Below are positions 28,389 through 37,920 of a stretch of DNA of 64,000 nt, one piece after another (position 1 is the stretch's first letter; every line of letters starts with the position of its first letter). Origin of the DNA: Pseudomonas lurida. Lineage in GTDB: Bacteria; Pseudomonadota; Gammaproteobacteria; Pseudomonadales; Pseudomonadaceae. The stretch spans positions 124,001 to 188,000 of the forward strand of contig NZ_JAAMRE010000006.1 in NCBI RefSeq assembly GCF_013522705.1. The letters are read 5' to 3'. The position numbers and the translations under genes are program-made. Under the pieces are notes generated by a model that worked only from the letters and a program-made list of their open reading frames with translations, did not search any database and was not told the DNA's origin.

Positions 28389-28754
28389 TCAGCAAGACAC
28401 TTGCACCTCCACCATCCCACCCTTCAACCGCACCGGCCACACCCGCAGGCGCTGGCGCGGGGTTTCCAGGCATTGGCCGTCGTGCAGGCGGTAATGCTGT
28501 TTGTAGATCGGCGCGGCCACCACCAGCTCGCCCTTGAGGCTGCCCACCAGGCCACGGCCGATTACATTGGCGCCGGACTCCGGGTCGTGGTTGTCGATAG
28601 CGTAAAGCGTCTGTGCTTCGGCGTCGGGCAGGTAGAACAGCGCCACCTGTGCGCCGTCCAGCCACACCACCACGCCGGAATTGCGCACCAGGTCGGTTTC
28701 ATTGCAAACGGCTTTCCAGCTGGCGAGTGTACGTAAGGTATTGGGCTGGCTCAT
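28389..28754 (-). CDS. nirD: Assimilatory nitrite reductase small subunit
   Basis: NirD is the 121-aa partner of NirB in cytosolic NAD(P)H-dependent reduction of nitrite to ammonium. It has a Rieske-like fold but lacks the Cys/His ligands for a cluster, as is normal for NirD. The start ATG shares its A with the TGA stop of nirB (TGATG), which supports coupled translation. Conserved landmarks include VALFYL, YAIDNHDPESGANVIGRGLVG and the C-terminal VWPVRLKGG. It is the second gene of the nirBD operon. Confidence 0.94.
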   Translation of the reverse strand: MSQPNTLRTLASWKAVCNETDLVRNSGVVVWLDGAQVALFYLPDAEAQTLYAIDNHDPESGANVIGRGLVGSLKGELVVAAPIYKQHYRLHDGQCLETPRQRLRVWPVRLKGGMVEVQVSC

Positions 28755-31315
28755 CAGGCAATCTCCTCGGCGACGGCAATCAGGTTGAGTTCGGCGGCCA
28801 TGATCGGGCGACGCTGGCCGCGTTCCTGGACGAAGTGAATGTCCGGGTCCGGGCGTTTGTCGTTGACGAAGGTGCGGAAGCGCTTGAGTTTTTCCGGGTC
28901 TTTGAGGGCGTTGGCCCATTCGCATTCGTAGCGGTCGACCACCTGTTGCATCTGCGCTTCCAGTTCGGCGCCCAGGCCCAGGCTGTCGTGCACGATCACA
29001 TCCTTGAGGAAATCCAGGCCGCCTTCCAGGCTTTCGCGCCACACCGAAGTGCGTTGCAGCTTGTCGGCGGTGCGGATGTAGAACATCAGGAAGCGATCGA
29101 TGTAGCGAATCAGCGTAGCATCGTCGAGGTCGGTGGCGAACAGTTCGGCATGCCGTGGACGCATGCCGCCGTTGCCGGCGATATAAAGGTTCCAGCCTTT
29201 TTCGGTGGCGATCACCCCCACGTCCTTGCTCTGGGCTTCGGCGCATTCGCGGGTGCAACCGGACACCGCGAACTTGAGTTTGTGCGGCGAACGCAGGCCC
29301 TTGTAGCGGTCCTCGATCAACAGCGCCATTTTCACGCTGTCCTGCACGCCATAACGGCACCACGTGCTGCCGACGCAGGATTTGACCGTGCGCGTGGACT
29401 TGCCATACGCATGCCCGGTCTCGAAACCGGCCGCGATCAGCTCGCCCCAGATGTCCGGCAATTCGTGCAGTTGCGCGCCGAACAGGTCGATGCGCTGGCC
29501 GCCGGTGATCTTGGTATAGAGGTTGTATTTTTTCGCCACCTCGCCGATCACGATCAGCTTGTCGGCAGTGATCTCACCGCCCGGTATCCGTGGCACCACC
29601 GAGTAGGTGCCGTTCTTCTGCATATTGGCCATAAAGGTGTCGTTGGTGTCCTGCAACGGCACCAGCGACGGGTCCATGATCGGCTGGTTCCAGCACGAGG
29701 CCAGGATCGAGCCCACCGCCGGTTTGCACACGTCACAGCCGATGTGACCACGGCCGTGCTTGGCCAGCAGTGCTTCAAAGCTGAGCACCCCTTCCACACG
29801 CACCAGGGCATACAGCTCCTGACGGGTATAGGCGAAGTGCTCGCACAAACGCTTGTCGACACTGACGCCACGGGCCAGCAGTTCATGTTCGAACACCTGC
29901 TTGAGCAACCCGGCGCACCCGCCGCAGCCGGTGCAGGCCTTGGTCTGCGCCTTGAGCACGCCGAGGTCGGCGCAGCCGCCGTCGATGGCTGCGCAGATCG
30001 CGCCCTTGGTGACGTTGTGGCACGAACACACCGTGGCCGATTCCGGCAACGCGCCGGGGCCGAGGGTTGGTGCGCCGGCCGAGGACGGCAGGATCAGGCT
30101 GGCGGGTTCGGCCGGCAAGGCGATGCCGTTCTGCAGGTATTGCAGCAGCGTGTCGTAGTAGCTGTTGTCACCCACCAGCACCGCGCCGATCACCTGCCTG
30201 CCGGCGGCATCCACCACCAGACGGCGGTAGCTGGCGGTGGCCTCGTCGATAAACTGATAGCTGCGCGCGCCCGGCGTGTGGGCGTGGGCGTCACCGATGG
30301 AACCGACGTCGACGCCGAGCAACTTGAGTTTGGTCGACATGTCCGCCCCCACAAACGGCTCGGCGCCCTGCCCGCACAGCAACGCCGCCACGCCACGGGC
30401 CATCTGGTAGCCGGGCGCGACCAGGCCGAACAGGCTGCCGTTCCACGAGGCACACTCACCGATTGCGTAGATATGCGGATCGCAGCTCTGGCATTCGTCG
30501 TTGATCACCACCCCACCGCGCGGGCCGATCTCAAGCCCCGCCTGGCGCGCCAGAGCGTCCTGGGCGCGAATACCGGCGGAAAACACGATAAGGTCGGTTT
30601 CCAGAAATTCGTCGTTGGCGAAATTCATGCGATAGCGATACTGCTCGCCAACGCTGATCGACTGCGTGGCACGGGACAAATGCACGCCGACGCCCAGTCG
30701 TTCGATCTGCGCCTTGAGTGCCAGGCCGCCGAAGTCATCCAGCTGCACCGGCATCAGGCGCGGCGCGAACTCCACCACATGGGCTTCCAGGCCCAGGCTT
30801 TTGAGGGCGTTGGCCGCTTCCAGGCCGAGCAGCCCACCGCCGACCACCACACCGCGCCGCGCATTGGCGGCGGCCGCACGGATGGCGTCGAGGTCCTGCA
30901 GAGTGCGGTACACCAGGCGCGAGTCACCTTCGGCGCCCTCTATCGGGGGTACGAAGGGATATGAGCCGGTGGCCAGCACCAGCTTGTCATAGGTGACGCG
31001 ACCCTGGGCGGTGACCACCTGGCGCTGGGCGCGGTCGATATCCAGCACCTGCACGTCAAGGTGCAGGGTCACGCCCGGCGTCTGGTACAGCGCCGCGTCG
31101 GACAGCGCCAGCGACTCGGCATCGCGGCCGGTGAAGTATTCGGATAAATGCACGCGATCATAGGCGCGCATCGGCTCTTCGCTGAACACATGCAGTTGGT
31201 AGTGATCCAGCGCGCCGCGTTCGATCAACTGCTCCACGCAGTGATGACCGACCATGCCATTGCCGACGACGATCAGGGTTTGCAGCTGGTTCAGACTGGC
31301 GTTATTGGCGTTCAT
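28754..31315 (-). CDS. nirB: Assimilatory nitrite reductase large subunit
   Basis: NirB (about 853 aa) reduces nitrite to ammonium with NAD(P)H. It has an N-terminal FAD/NAD-binding module (LIVVGNGMVGHHCVEQL; second Rossmann motif GVVVGGGLLGLEAA), a BFD-like [2Fe-2S] region with the cysteines of CSCHNVTKGAIC and CTGCGGC, a second Cys pair region (IGCDVCKP), and a C-terminal siroheme/[4Fe-4S] sulfite/nitrite reductase domain with CVGSTWCRYG and SGCTRECAEAQ. The ATG at 31315 is preferred over an in-frame TTG five codons upstream. It is transcribed from a sigma-54-type promoter behind a leader terminator. Confidence 0.95.
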   Translation of the reverse strand: MNANNASLNQLQTLIVVGNGMVGHHCVEQLIERGALDHYQLHVFSEEPMRAYDRVHLSEYFTGRDAESLALSDAALYQTPGVTLHLDVQVLDIDRAQRQVVTAQGRVTYDKLVLATGSYPFVPPIEGAEGDSRLVYRTLQDLDAIRAAAANARRGVVVGGGLLGLEAANALKSLGLEAHVVEFAPRLMPVQLDDFGGLALKAQIERLGVGVHLSRATQSISVGEQYRYRMNFANDEFLETDLIVFSAGIRAQDALARQAGLEIGPRGGVVINDECQSCDPHIYAIGECASWNGSLFGLVAPGYQMARGVAALLCGQGAEPFVGADMSTKLKLLGVDVGSIGDAHAHTPGARSYQFIDEATASYRRLVVDAAGRQVIGAVLVGDNSYYDTLLQYLQNGIALPAEPASLILPSSAGAPTLGPGALPESATVCSCHNVTKGAICAAIDGGCADLGVLKAQTKACTGCGGCAGLLKQVFEHELLARGVSVDKRLCEHFAYTRQELYALVRVEGVLSFEALLAKHGRGHIGCDVCKPAVGSILASCWNQPIMDPSLVPLQDTNDTFMANMQKNGTYSVVPRIPGGEITADKLIVIGEVAKKYNLYTKITGGQRIDLFGAQLHELPDIWGELIAAGFETGHAYGKSTRTVKSCVGSTWCRYGVQDSVKMALLIEDRYKGLRSPHKLKFAVSGCTRECAEAQSKDVGVIATEKGWNLYIAGNGGMRPRHAELFATDLDDATLIRYIDRFLMFYIRTADKLQRTSVWRESLEGGLDFLKDVIVHDSLGLGAELEAQMQQVVDRYECEWANALKDPEKLKRFRTFVNDKRPDPDIHFVQERGQRRPIMAAELNLIAVAEEIA

Positions 31316-31354
31316 ATCAGCACCCGACAAAACTCATCACGGTTTGAAAAAAGC

Positions 31355-31390
31355 AAAAAAAAACGCCTGAAACCTTACGGTTCCAGGCGT
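31355..31390 (-). terminator. Leader terminator upstream of nirBD
   Basis: Read on the minus strand, a stem of ACGCCTG/CAGGCGT extended by GGTT/AACC (4-nt loop) is followed by nine T. It lies inside the expected nirBD leader, about 40 nt before the ATG, so it can only control read-through into nirB. This is the layout of NasT-type antitermination described for nirBD of P. aeruginosa. Confidence 0.8.
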
Positions 31391-31491
31391 CTTTGCCTGT
31401 TCTTATACGGTTGGCATCGGACGACTTCGCCGATTCCACCGCTGTTGCCCATGTTGTCGATCGTCGTTGACCGAAGGGGGTTACCGGTGAT

Positions 31492-31510
31492 CTTGCAGGC
31501 TCTGTGCCAA
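31492..31510 (-). promoter_or_regulatory. Sigma-54-type promoter for nirBD
   Basis: On the minus strand TGGCACAGAGCCTGCA matches the -24/-12 consensus (GG and GC with 10 bases between). Transcription would start near 31483, giving a leader of about 170 nt that contains the terminator at 31355-31390. Confidence 0.7.
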
Positions 31511-31677
31511 CCTGTCGCAACCCCGTACCCACAGCCTCCACGCCCGCGCCCCCCTGCCGAACACGCCTCCAACTGGTGCGCAGCGCGTCATAAAAGGGCA
31601 CAGGACGCTTGCTCCCGCGAGTTCGCGCGGCGGCGGCAAGCACCCTCACCACCATCAGTACGGCACCTTGAACAACC

Positions 31678-31693
31678 TGGCGCGCCGCTTGCT
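31678..31693 (+). promoter_or_regulatory. Sigma-54-type promoter for the nitrate reductase gene
   Basis: TGGCGCGCCGCTTGCT differs at one defined position from the -24/-12 consensus TGGCACG-N4-TTGCT. Transcription would start near 31704, giving a leader of about 118 nt that contains the terminator at 31744-31792. Confidence 0.7.
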
Positions 31694-31743
31694 AGGTACA
31701 GCGCCACAGAGCAGTCAACGCTGATTGCCCATCCACGACAAAG

Positions 31744-31792
31744 GCGCCGTGTAATCCCCGTTCCAACGGAGGGTTACGCGGCGCTTTTTTTT
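31744..31792 (+). terminator. Leader terminator upstream of the nitrate reductase gene
   Basis: A long stem (GCGCCG/CGGCGC extended by GTAA/TTAC and CCC/GGG) is followed by eight T. It lies between the sigma-54-type promoter and the ATG at 31822, mirroring the nirBD leader, and is probably an antitermination target. Confidence 0.8.
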
Positions 31793-31821
31793 GCCGGGCA
31801 GAAAAGATTCGAGGGTTATCG

Positions 31822-34800
31822 ATGGCCAACCAACGCGTACGCAGTGTGTGCCCCTATTGTGGCGTGGGCTGCGGCATCGTCATGCAGGTCGAAGACAATA
31901 AGGTGGTCAAGGTGATCGGCGACCCCGACCACCCCACCAATGCCGGTCGCCTGTGCACCAAGGGCAGCACCTGCGGGCAAGCCATCGCCGAGTCCGGGCG
32001 CATGGAAAATGCCTACCTGCGCCAGGCCCGCGACCGCGACCCGGTGCGCATCGCCATGGACGAAGCCATCGCCAGGACCGCCGGGCGCCTGCGCAACGTG
32101 CTGGAGCGGCATGGCCCCGATGCATTGGCGTTTTATGTGTCCGGGCAGATGTCGCTGGAAGCCCAGTACCTGGTCAACAAGTTAGCCAAGGGCTTTGTCG
32201 GCACCCGCCATATCGAATCCAACTCGCGGCTGTGCATGGCCAGCGCCGGCAGCGGCTACAAGCTGTCACTGGGTTCCGATGGGCCGCCGGGCTCCTATGA
32301 GGACTTCGACCGCGCCGACCTGTTCTTCGTGATCGGCGCCAATATGGCCGACTGTCACCCCATCCTGTTCCTGCGCATGATGGACCGGGTCAAGGCCGGG
32401 GCTAAGCTGATCGTGGTCGACCCACGGCGCAGCGCCACCGCGGACAAAGCTCACCTTTACTTGCCGATCAGGCCCGGCACCGACCTTGCGTTGCTCAACG
32501 GCCTGCTGCACCTGTTGGTGAAAAACGGCCATACCGATCCGGCCTTTATCGCCACCTTCACTGAGGGTTGGGAGGTCATGCCTGCGTTCCTGGAGGACTA
32601 CTCACCGCAGCAGGTCGCCGCCATCACCGGCCTGGCCGAAGCCGACATCCGCCAGGCCGCCGCCTGGATCGGCGAGGCTGCCGAGTGGATGAGCTGCTGG
32701 ACCATGGGCCTCAACCAGAGCACCCACGGCACCTGGAACACCAACGCCTTGTGCAACCTGCACCTGGCCACCGGCGCCATCTGCCGCCCCGGCAGCGGCC
32801 CGTTCTCCCTCACCGGCCAACCCAATGCCATGGGCGGGCGTGAGATGGGCTACATGGGCCCTGGCCTGCCGGGGCAGCGCTCGATGCTGGTGGAGGCCGA
32901 TCGCGCCTTTATCGAAGACCTCTGGCAGATTCCCGCCGACCGCCTGCCGCGCCAGGCCGGCGACGGCACCGTGGCAATGTTCGAGCAGATGGCCGCGGGG
33001 CAGATCAAAGCCTGCTGGATCATCTGCACCAACCCGGTGGCCAGCGTGCCCAACCGTCAAACGGTGATCGATGGGCTGCAGGCCGCTGACCTGGTCATCA
33101 CTCAGGACGCCTTCCTCGACACCGAAACCAACCGCTACGCCGACATCCTCTTGCCCGGCGCGTTGTGGGCCGAAGCCGAAGGCGTGATGATCAACTCCGA
33201 GCGCAACCTGACCCTGATGCAACACGCCGTGGAGCCGCCGGGCGAGGCCCTGGCCGACTGGCGGATCATCGCCCGGGTCGCCTGTGCGATGGGCTATGCC
33301 GAAGCGTTCAGCTACGCCAATGCCAGCGAGGTGTTCGAAGAAATCAAACGCGCCTGCAACCCCGCCACCGGCTACGACCTGCGCGGCGCCAGCTATGGGC
33401 GTCTGCGCGAGACGCCGCTGCAATGGCCGCTGGCGACGGCCGAGTCGGCGCCGCGCAACCCGATTCGCTACCGCGAGCACGGCGCGCTGCGTTTCGCCAC
33501 CGCCGGCGGCAAAGCCCAGTTCTTTGCGCGCCCGCACATGCCCCCGGCGGAACTGCCCGACGACACCTTCCCATTCGTGCTCAACACCGGCCGCGTGCAG
33601 CACCAATGGCACACTCTGACCAAGACCGGCAAGATCGCCACGCTGAACAAACTCAACCCCGGCCCCTTCGTCGAGATCCATCCCGACGACGCCGCGCGCC
33701 TGGGCATCCGGGCCAGGCAACCGGTGCAAGTGCTGTCGCGGCGCGGGCGCGCGGTGTTACCCGCATTGATCAGCGACCGCGTGCAACCGGGCCACTGTTT
33801 TGCGCCATTCCACTGGAACGATGTGTTTGGCGAACACCTGGCGATCAATGCCGTGACTTCGGACGCGGTCGACCCGATTTCATTGCAACCGGAATTCAAA
33901 TGCTGCGCGGTCAGCCTGGCGCGCGTCGAGTTGATCGACCATCAGTTCCTCGACACGCCCCCCCAGGCGGCCACCGACCTTCCCGCTCGCGCAGAGCAAT
34001 CCACCCTGTCGCGCATCGACGCCTTCGCCGAAATCGCCGGCCTGCGGCCCCTCACCCCGCCACCCTTGAGCGACAACGAACGCACCTACCTCGCCGGTTT
34101 CATCAGTGGCCTGCGCGCCGACAGCGCACGCCAGCCAGGGGAGGTGCCGGTGTTGCCGCCGAACGCGCCGCTGGCCGGCGAAGCGCGGCTATGGGTCGAT
34201 GGTTTACTCGGCGGGCTGTTCAGTCGCGCGCACGCGACGGGTGTCAGCACGCTGCCCGCCGCACCTGCCTTGACCTTGCTGTGGGCATCCCAGACCGGCA
34301 ATGCCGAAGCATTGGCCGAGCGCTGTGCCCAACGCCTGCGCGAGGCCGGTATCAGCGTCGAGCTGAGCGCGATGGCGGATTTCCCGGCGAGCCGACTGGC
34401 AAGCACCCAGAACCTGGCGCTGATCAGCAGCACCTTCGGCGACGGCGACCCACCGGACAACGGCGAAGGTTTCTGGCACAGCCTCAGCCGCAGCGAAACG
34501 CGCCTGGAATCCCTGCGTTTTGCCGTACTGGCCCTCGGCGATCCAAACTATGACCAGTTCTGCAACCACGGCAAACGCCTCGACCAACGCCTGCTGGAAT
34601 TGGGCGCCACGCGCCTGTTGGAGCGTGTCGATTGCGATACCCAATTCCACGACCGCGCCGATACCTGGCTGCTGCGCCTGCAGCACAGCCTCAACCCGAC
34701 CAAAGCGCCCGCAGCCGCCACGCCCGCCGGCAAGACCAAGCTGTATGGCTCGCGCCTGTTGCTCAACCGCCACCTCAACCCGCACAGCCGCCATAAGGAA

Positions 34801-35829
34801 ACCCGCCAGTTCGCCCTGGACCTGGCCGACTCCGGCCTCAGCTATGAAGCCGGCGATGCCCTCGGCGTAAGGCCGCGTAACTGCCCCGAACTGGTCCACG
34901 AACTGCTCGCGCTGACCGGCCTTAAAGCATCGACCAGCGTCAATATCGAGACCTTCGGCGAGGTCTCTCTGCAACAGGCGCTGACTCAGCATTTTGAAAT
35001 CGCCCGGCCCAGCAGCGAAACCCTGGCGTTTATTGCCGAGCGCAGCGCTGACACGGGCCTTGAGCAGTTGCTGCGGCCCGAACACAAAGCCGAACTGAAC
35101 GACTGGCTATGGGGTCGGCAACTGGCGGACGTGTTGCAGGCCTACCCGATCGAGTGCTCGGCCGCCGAACTGTTGGGCACGCTGCGGCGCCTGCAACCGC
35201 GCCTCTATTCGATTGCCTCCAGCGCCAAGGCCCACCCCGGTGAAGTGCACCTGACCGTCGCGGCCGTGCGCTATGGCAAACGCAAAGGCGTGTCTTCGAC
35301 CTTTCTCGCCGACCGCGTCGGCGACGGTGAAGTGCCGGTGTTCGTACAGCCGTCCAAGCATTTCCGCGCGCCCAGCGACGGCGATGTGCCGATGATCATG
35401 ATCGGCCCCGGCACCGGCGTGGCACCGTTTCGCGCGTTCCTGCAGGAGCGTCGTGCCCTCGGGCATCAAGGCCGCAACTGGTTGTTCTTCGGCGAGCAGC
35501 ACGCCGCCAGCGACTTCTATTACCAGGACGAACTGCAAGGCCTGCAGCGCGACGGTCTGCTCACCCACCTGAGCCTGGCGTTTTCCCGCGACCAGGCGCA
35601 AAAGGTCTACGTGCAGGACCGCCTGCGCGAACAAGGCGCCGAGCTGTGGCGCTGGCTGCAGGACGGCGCCAGGGTGTACATCTGCGGCGACGCCCGCCAG
35701 ATGGCCAAGGATGTCGATCAGGTACTGCGCCAGATCGCACAAACCCACGGCGGGCTGGACCCGGAGCGTGCCGTGGACTATTGGCGCCAGCTGAGCGAGC
35801 AGAAGCGTTACCTGCGTGATGTGTACTGA
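31822..35829 (+). CDS. Assimilatory nitrate reductase fused to a CysJ-like NADPH flavoprotein
   Basis: This 1335-aa protein carries a full electron chain. Residues 1-710 are a NasA-type molybdopterin enzyme with an N-terminal [4Fe-4S] site (Cys10, Cys13, Cys17, Cys45) and Mo-bis-MGD domains. Residues about 745-1335 align end to end with sulfite reductase flavoprotein CysJ: an N-terminal helical piece, flavodoxin/FMN (WASQTGNAEALAERC, about 818), FAD domain (RLYSIASSAKAHPGEVHLTV), NADPH site (MIMIGPGTGVAPFRAF, about 1191) and the terminal RDVY. NADPH would feed FAD, FMN, Fe-S and Mo to reduce nitrate to nitrite, replacing a separate reductase subunit. GAGGG lies 7 nt before the ATG. It diverges from nirBD, which handles the nitrite. 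Confidence 0.94.
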   Translation: MANQRVRSVCPYCGVGCGIVMQVEDNKVVKVIGDPDHPTNAGRLCTKGSTCGQAIAESGRMENAYLRQARDRDPVRIAMDEAIARTAGRLRNVLERHGPDALAFYVSGQMSLEAQYLVNKLAKGFVGTRHIESNSRLCMASAGSGYKLSLGSDGPPGSYEDFDRADLFFVIGANMADCHPILFLRMMDRVKAGAKLIVVDPRRSATADKAHLYLPIRPGTDLALLNGLLHLLVKNGHTDPAFIATFTEGWEVMPAFLEDYSPQQVAAITGLAEADIRQAAAWIGEAAEWMSCWTMGLNQSTHGTWNTNALCNLHLATGAICRPGSGPFSLTGQPNAMGGREMGYMGPGLPGQRSMLVEADRAFIEDLWQIPADRLPRQAGDGTVAMFEQMAAGQIKACWIICTNPVASVPNRQTVIDGLQAADLVITQDAFLDTETNRYADILLPGALWAEAEGVMINSERNLTLMQHAVEPPGEALADWRIIARVACAMGYAEAFSYANASEVFEEIKRACNPATGYDLRGASYGRLRETPLQWPLATAESAPRNPIRYREHGALRFATAGGKAQFFARPHMPPAELPDDTFPFVLNTGRVQHQWHTLTKTGKIATLNKLNPGPFVEIHPDDAARLGIRARQPVQVLSRRGRAVLPALISDRVQPGHCFAPFHWNDVFGEHLAINAVTSDAVDPISLQPEFKCCAVSLARVELIDHQFLDTPPQAATDLPARAEQSTLSRIDAFAEIAGLRPLTPPPLSDNERTYLAGFISGLRADSARQPGEVPVLPPNAPLAGEARLWVDGLLGGLFSRAHATGVSTLPAAPALTLLWASQTGNAEALAERCAQRLREAGISVELSAMADFPASRLASTQNLALISSTFGDGDPPDNGEGFWHSLSRSETRLESLRFAVLALGDPNYDQFCNHGKRLDQRLLELGATRLLERVDCDTQFHDRADTWLLRLQHSLNPTKAPAAATPAGKTKLYGSRLLLNRHLNPHSRHKETRQFALDLADSGLSYEAGDALGVRPRNCPELVHELLALTGLKASTSVNIETFGEVSLQQALTQHFEIARPSSETLAFIAERSADTGLEQLLRPEHKAELNDWLWGRQLADVLQAYPIECSAAELLGTLRRLQPRLYSIASSAKAHPGEVHLTVAAVRYGKRKGVSSTFLADRVGDGEVPVFVQPSKHFRAPSDGDVPMIMIGPGTGVAPFRAFLQERRALGHQGRNWLFFGEQHAASDFYYQDELQGLQRDGLLTHLSLAFSRDQAQKVYVQDRLREQGAELWRWLQDGARVYICGDARQMAKDVDQVLRQIAQTHGGLDPERAVDYWRQLSEQKRYLRDVY

Positions 35830-35979
35830 TTGGATACAGAACAATCACCGATTGTATTGTGTACAAAAAACCCTAAAGATTTACCCAGACCACGCCGAAA
35901 CAGCGGTGATAGCAAATCGCCTCGCTTCTTTCCGAACGCGAGTCGCTTTGGCCGCCCCTCCACGCTGATGGTCATCTTG

Positions 35980-37920
35980 ATGAAAATAAAGAACAAGCTT
36001 GTACTGGCGTTTGTCTCGGTCGCATTTATCCCGGTCAGCCTGGTGGCGGTGATTTCGGTCATGAACACGCGCAGCCAGGCGGTGGAGCAATTCATCGACG
36101 GCAGCACTCGGGAGATTCGCCAGATCGACGGCAATATCCGCCAGTTCTTCGACGGCACTTTGCAGAACGTCGATCAGATGGCCACCGATTCTGTATACAC
36201 CTCCGTCAGCACCCTGAAGAATTACCAACCCGCCGACGCGCCCGCTCAACCGATGCCCGCCGAAGCGCAAACGGTGATCGAGCGCTTCGCGCGCTACGGC
36301 GCGACCCACCCGGCGGCGGCGATCCTGTCTATCGGCCTGGAAGACGGCACCTACGTCAAATGGCCGGATGACCCTCAGTTGGCCAAATACGATCCGCGCG
36401 CACGCCCTTGGTACAAAGCGGCGATGGCCAGCCCCGGCAAAACCGTGCGCACACCGGCCTATTACTACGACAAAGACGACGTGGCCCTGGTGGGCACGGC
36501 GCGCGCCATGCTCGACGGTGCCGGCAAGCCCAAGGGTGTATTCGTGGTCAGTGTGTCGCTCAAAAACCTCACCGAACTGGTCAAGAGCATCAAGCTCGGT
36601 GACAGCGGCTATGTGATGCTGATCGAAGACGGCGTGGTGCTGGTCGACCCGCGCGACGCCGCCCACAGTTTCAAACCGCTCAAGGACCTGGGCACGGCTT
36701 ACGCGCAACTGGCCCAGACGACTCAAGGGTCCACCGAGGTGGAGATCGAGGGCGTGCGCTACATGGCCAACGTGTGGACCTCCCCTGGTCTGGGCTGGCG
36801 CTATATCGGCCTGATCGAAAAAGCCGAAGTGATGGCCGAAGCCACCCGCATGACCTACCTCACCGCGATCATCGTCGGCGTGCTGGTGCTGATTTTCGGC
36901 CTGATCGCCGCGGCGTTTTCCAAAGTGATCGTCAAGCCGATCGGCCAGGTCAGCACGGGCCTGCAGTCGATCGCCGAGGGTGAAGGCGACCTGCGCCATG
37001 AGTTGCAGGTGCAGGGCAAGGACGAAACCGCCGAACTGGCAGGCTGGTTCAATAAGTTCCTCGCCGCCATTCGCCAGTTGATCCAGCACATCGGCGCGGC
37101 CTCGGCCAACCTGCATATCGCTTCGAAGGTCAACAGTGAGGTGGCCCACAACATGAATGAAGCCGCCGGGCGCCAGCGCGAAGCGGTGGAACTGGTGTCC
37201 ACTGCATTCAATGAAATGGTGGCCACGGCCAACGAAGTCGCGCGTTCCTGCAGCGGCGCGGCCGAATCCGCCGAGAACGGCCACCGGCGCGTGGCCGAGG
37301 GTAAACAGCAGATCGAAGCGACCACCGACAACGTCAACCGCCTGGGCCGCCGCTTGAGCGAATCGTCCCAGGCCATGGTCGAGCTGGAGGCCGGCAGCCG
37401 CAGCATCAACCAGATCCTCGGCACCATCCGCGCGATTGCCGAACAAACCAACCTGCTGGCCCTCAACGCCGCCATCGAAGCCGCGCGCGCCGGCGACCAG
37501 GGCCGCGGCTTTGCCGTGGTGGCCGACGAAGTCCGCGCCCTGGCCAAGCGCACCTCCGACTCCACCGGCGAGATCGAGCACCTGCTCGGTACCCTGGAAA
37601 CCAAGACCCAGGAAGTCACCCAGAAGATGGGCAGTTGCATGGACCTGTCGAAAGCCAGCGTGTCGTCCATCGAGAACGCGCGGGACAGCTTCGAAGGCAT
37701 CCAGACCTCGGTCAACGAAATCCGCGACCAGAACCTGCAGATCTCCGCCGCCGCCGAAGAGCAGCACAGCGTGGCCGAAGAGATCAATCGGCATATCCAG
37801 CAGATCTACGACGAAGCGCGCCTGGTGGAAAGCCTGGCCAACTCGGCCCAGGACGACTCGGGTCGGCTGTCGAAGCTGTCGGATGAGTTGAATGGCTTGG
37901 TGGGGCGGTTTAAGTCCTGA
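35980..37920 (+). CDS. Methyl-accepting chemotaxis protein with dCache sensor domain
   Basis: This is a 646-aa transmembrane chemoreceptor: TM1 (about 8-28), periplasmic dCache domain (about 35-275), TM2 (about 288-310), HAMP, and a signalling domain with the tip [32 protein letters not shown]. The membrane-distal dCache module shows the R-x-W-Y motif of amino acid receptors (Arg142-Pro-Trp144-Tyr145) and Tyr161, but the strand where those receptors have their amine-binding Asp reads GVFVVSVSL, with no Asp. The ligand may therefore not be an amino acid. Start chosen at the ATG giving MKIKNKLV; 35968 is possible. It follows the nitrate reductase gene by 150 bp; a nitrate-related ligand is only a guess. 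Confidence 0.9.
   Translation: MKIKNKLVLAFVSVAFIPVSLVAVISVMNTRSQAVEQFIDGSTREIRQIDGNIRQFFDGTLQNVDQMATDSVYTSVSTLKNYQPADAPAQPMPAEAQTVIERFARYGATHPAAAILSIGLEDGTYVKWPDDPQLAKYDPRARPWYKAAMASPGKTVRTPAYYYDKDDVALVGTARAMLDGAGKPKGVFVVSVSLKNLTELVKSIKLGDSGYVMLIEDGVVLVDPRDAAHSFKPLKDLGTAYAQLAQTTQGSTEVEIEGVRYMANVWTSPGLGWRYIGLIEKAEVMAEATRMTYLTAIIVGVLVLIFGLIAAAFSKVIVKPIGQVSTGLQSIAEGEGDLRHELQVQGKDETAELAGWFNKFLAAIRQLIQHIGAASANLHIASKVNSEVAHNMNEAAGRQREAVELVSTAFNEMVATANEVARSCSGAAESAENGHRRVAEGKQQIEATTDNVNRLGRRLSESSQAMVELEAGSRSINQILGTIRAIAEQTNLLALNAAIEAARAGDQGRGFAVVADEVRALAKRTSDSTGEIEHLLGTLETKTQEVTQKMGSCMDLSKASVSSIENARDSFEGIQTSVNEIRDQNLQISAAAEEQHSVAEEINRHIQQIYDEARLVESLANSAQDDSGRLSKLSDELNGLVGRFKS

Larger units (their letters stand above)
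31316..31821. other. Divergent nir/nas regulatory region
   Basis: This 506-bp gene-free region carries, on each strand, a sigma-54-type promoter followed by an intrinsic terminator before the start codon (listed separately). The two promoters are about 170 bp apart and point away from each other, leaving room for shared enhancer sites between them. I could not identify NtrC or IHF sites with confidence. Confidence 0.8.

Noticed and set aside
28613..30964. Long plus-strand frame opposite nirB
   Set aside because: Shadow of nirB; nirB has all cofactor motifs and the antisense product has none.
31351..31792. Paired ANTAR-type hexaloop hairpins in the nir and nas leaders
   Set aside because: I looked for two stems with six-base loops of the A-N-N-G type before each terminator but could not find a convincing pair by eye; an RNA fold is needed, so only the terminators are claimed.
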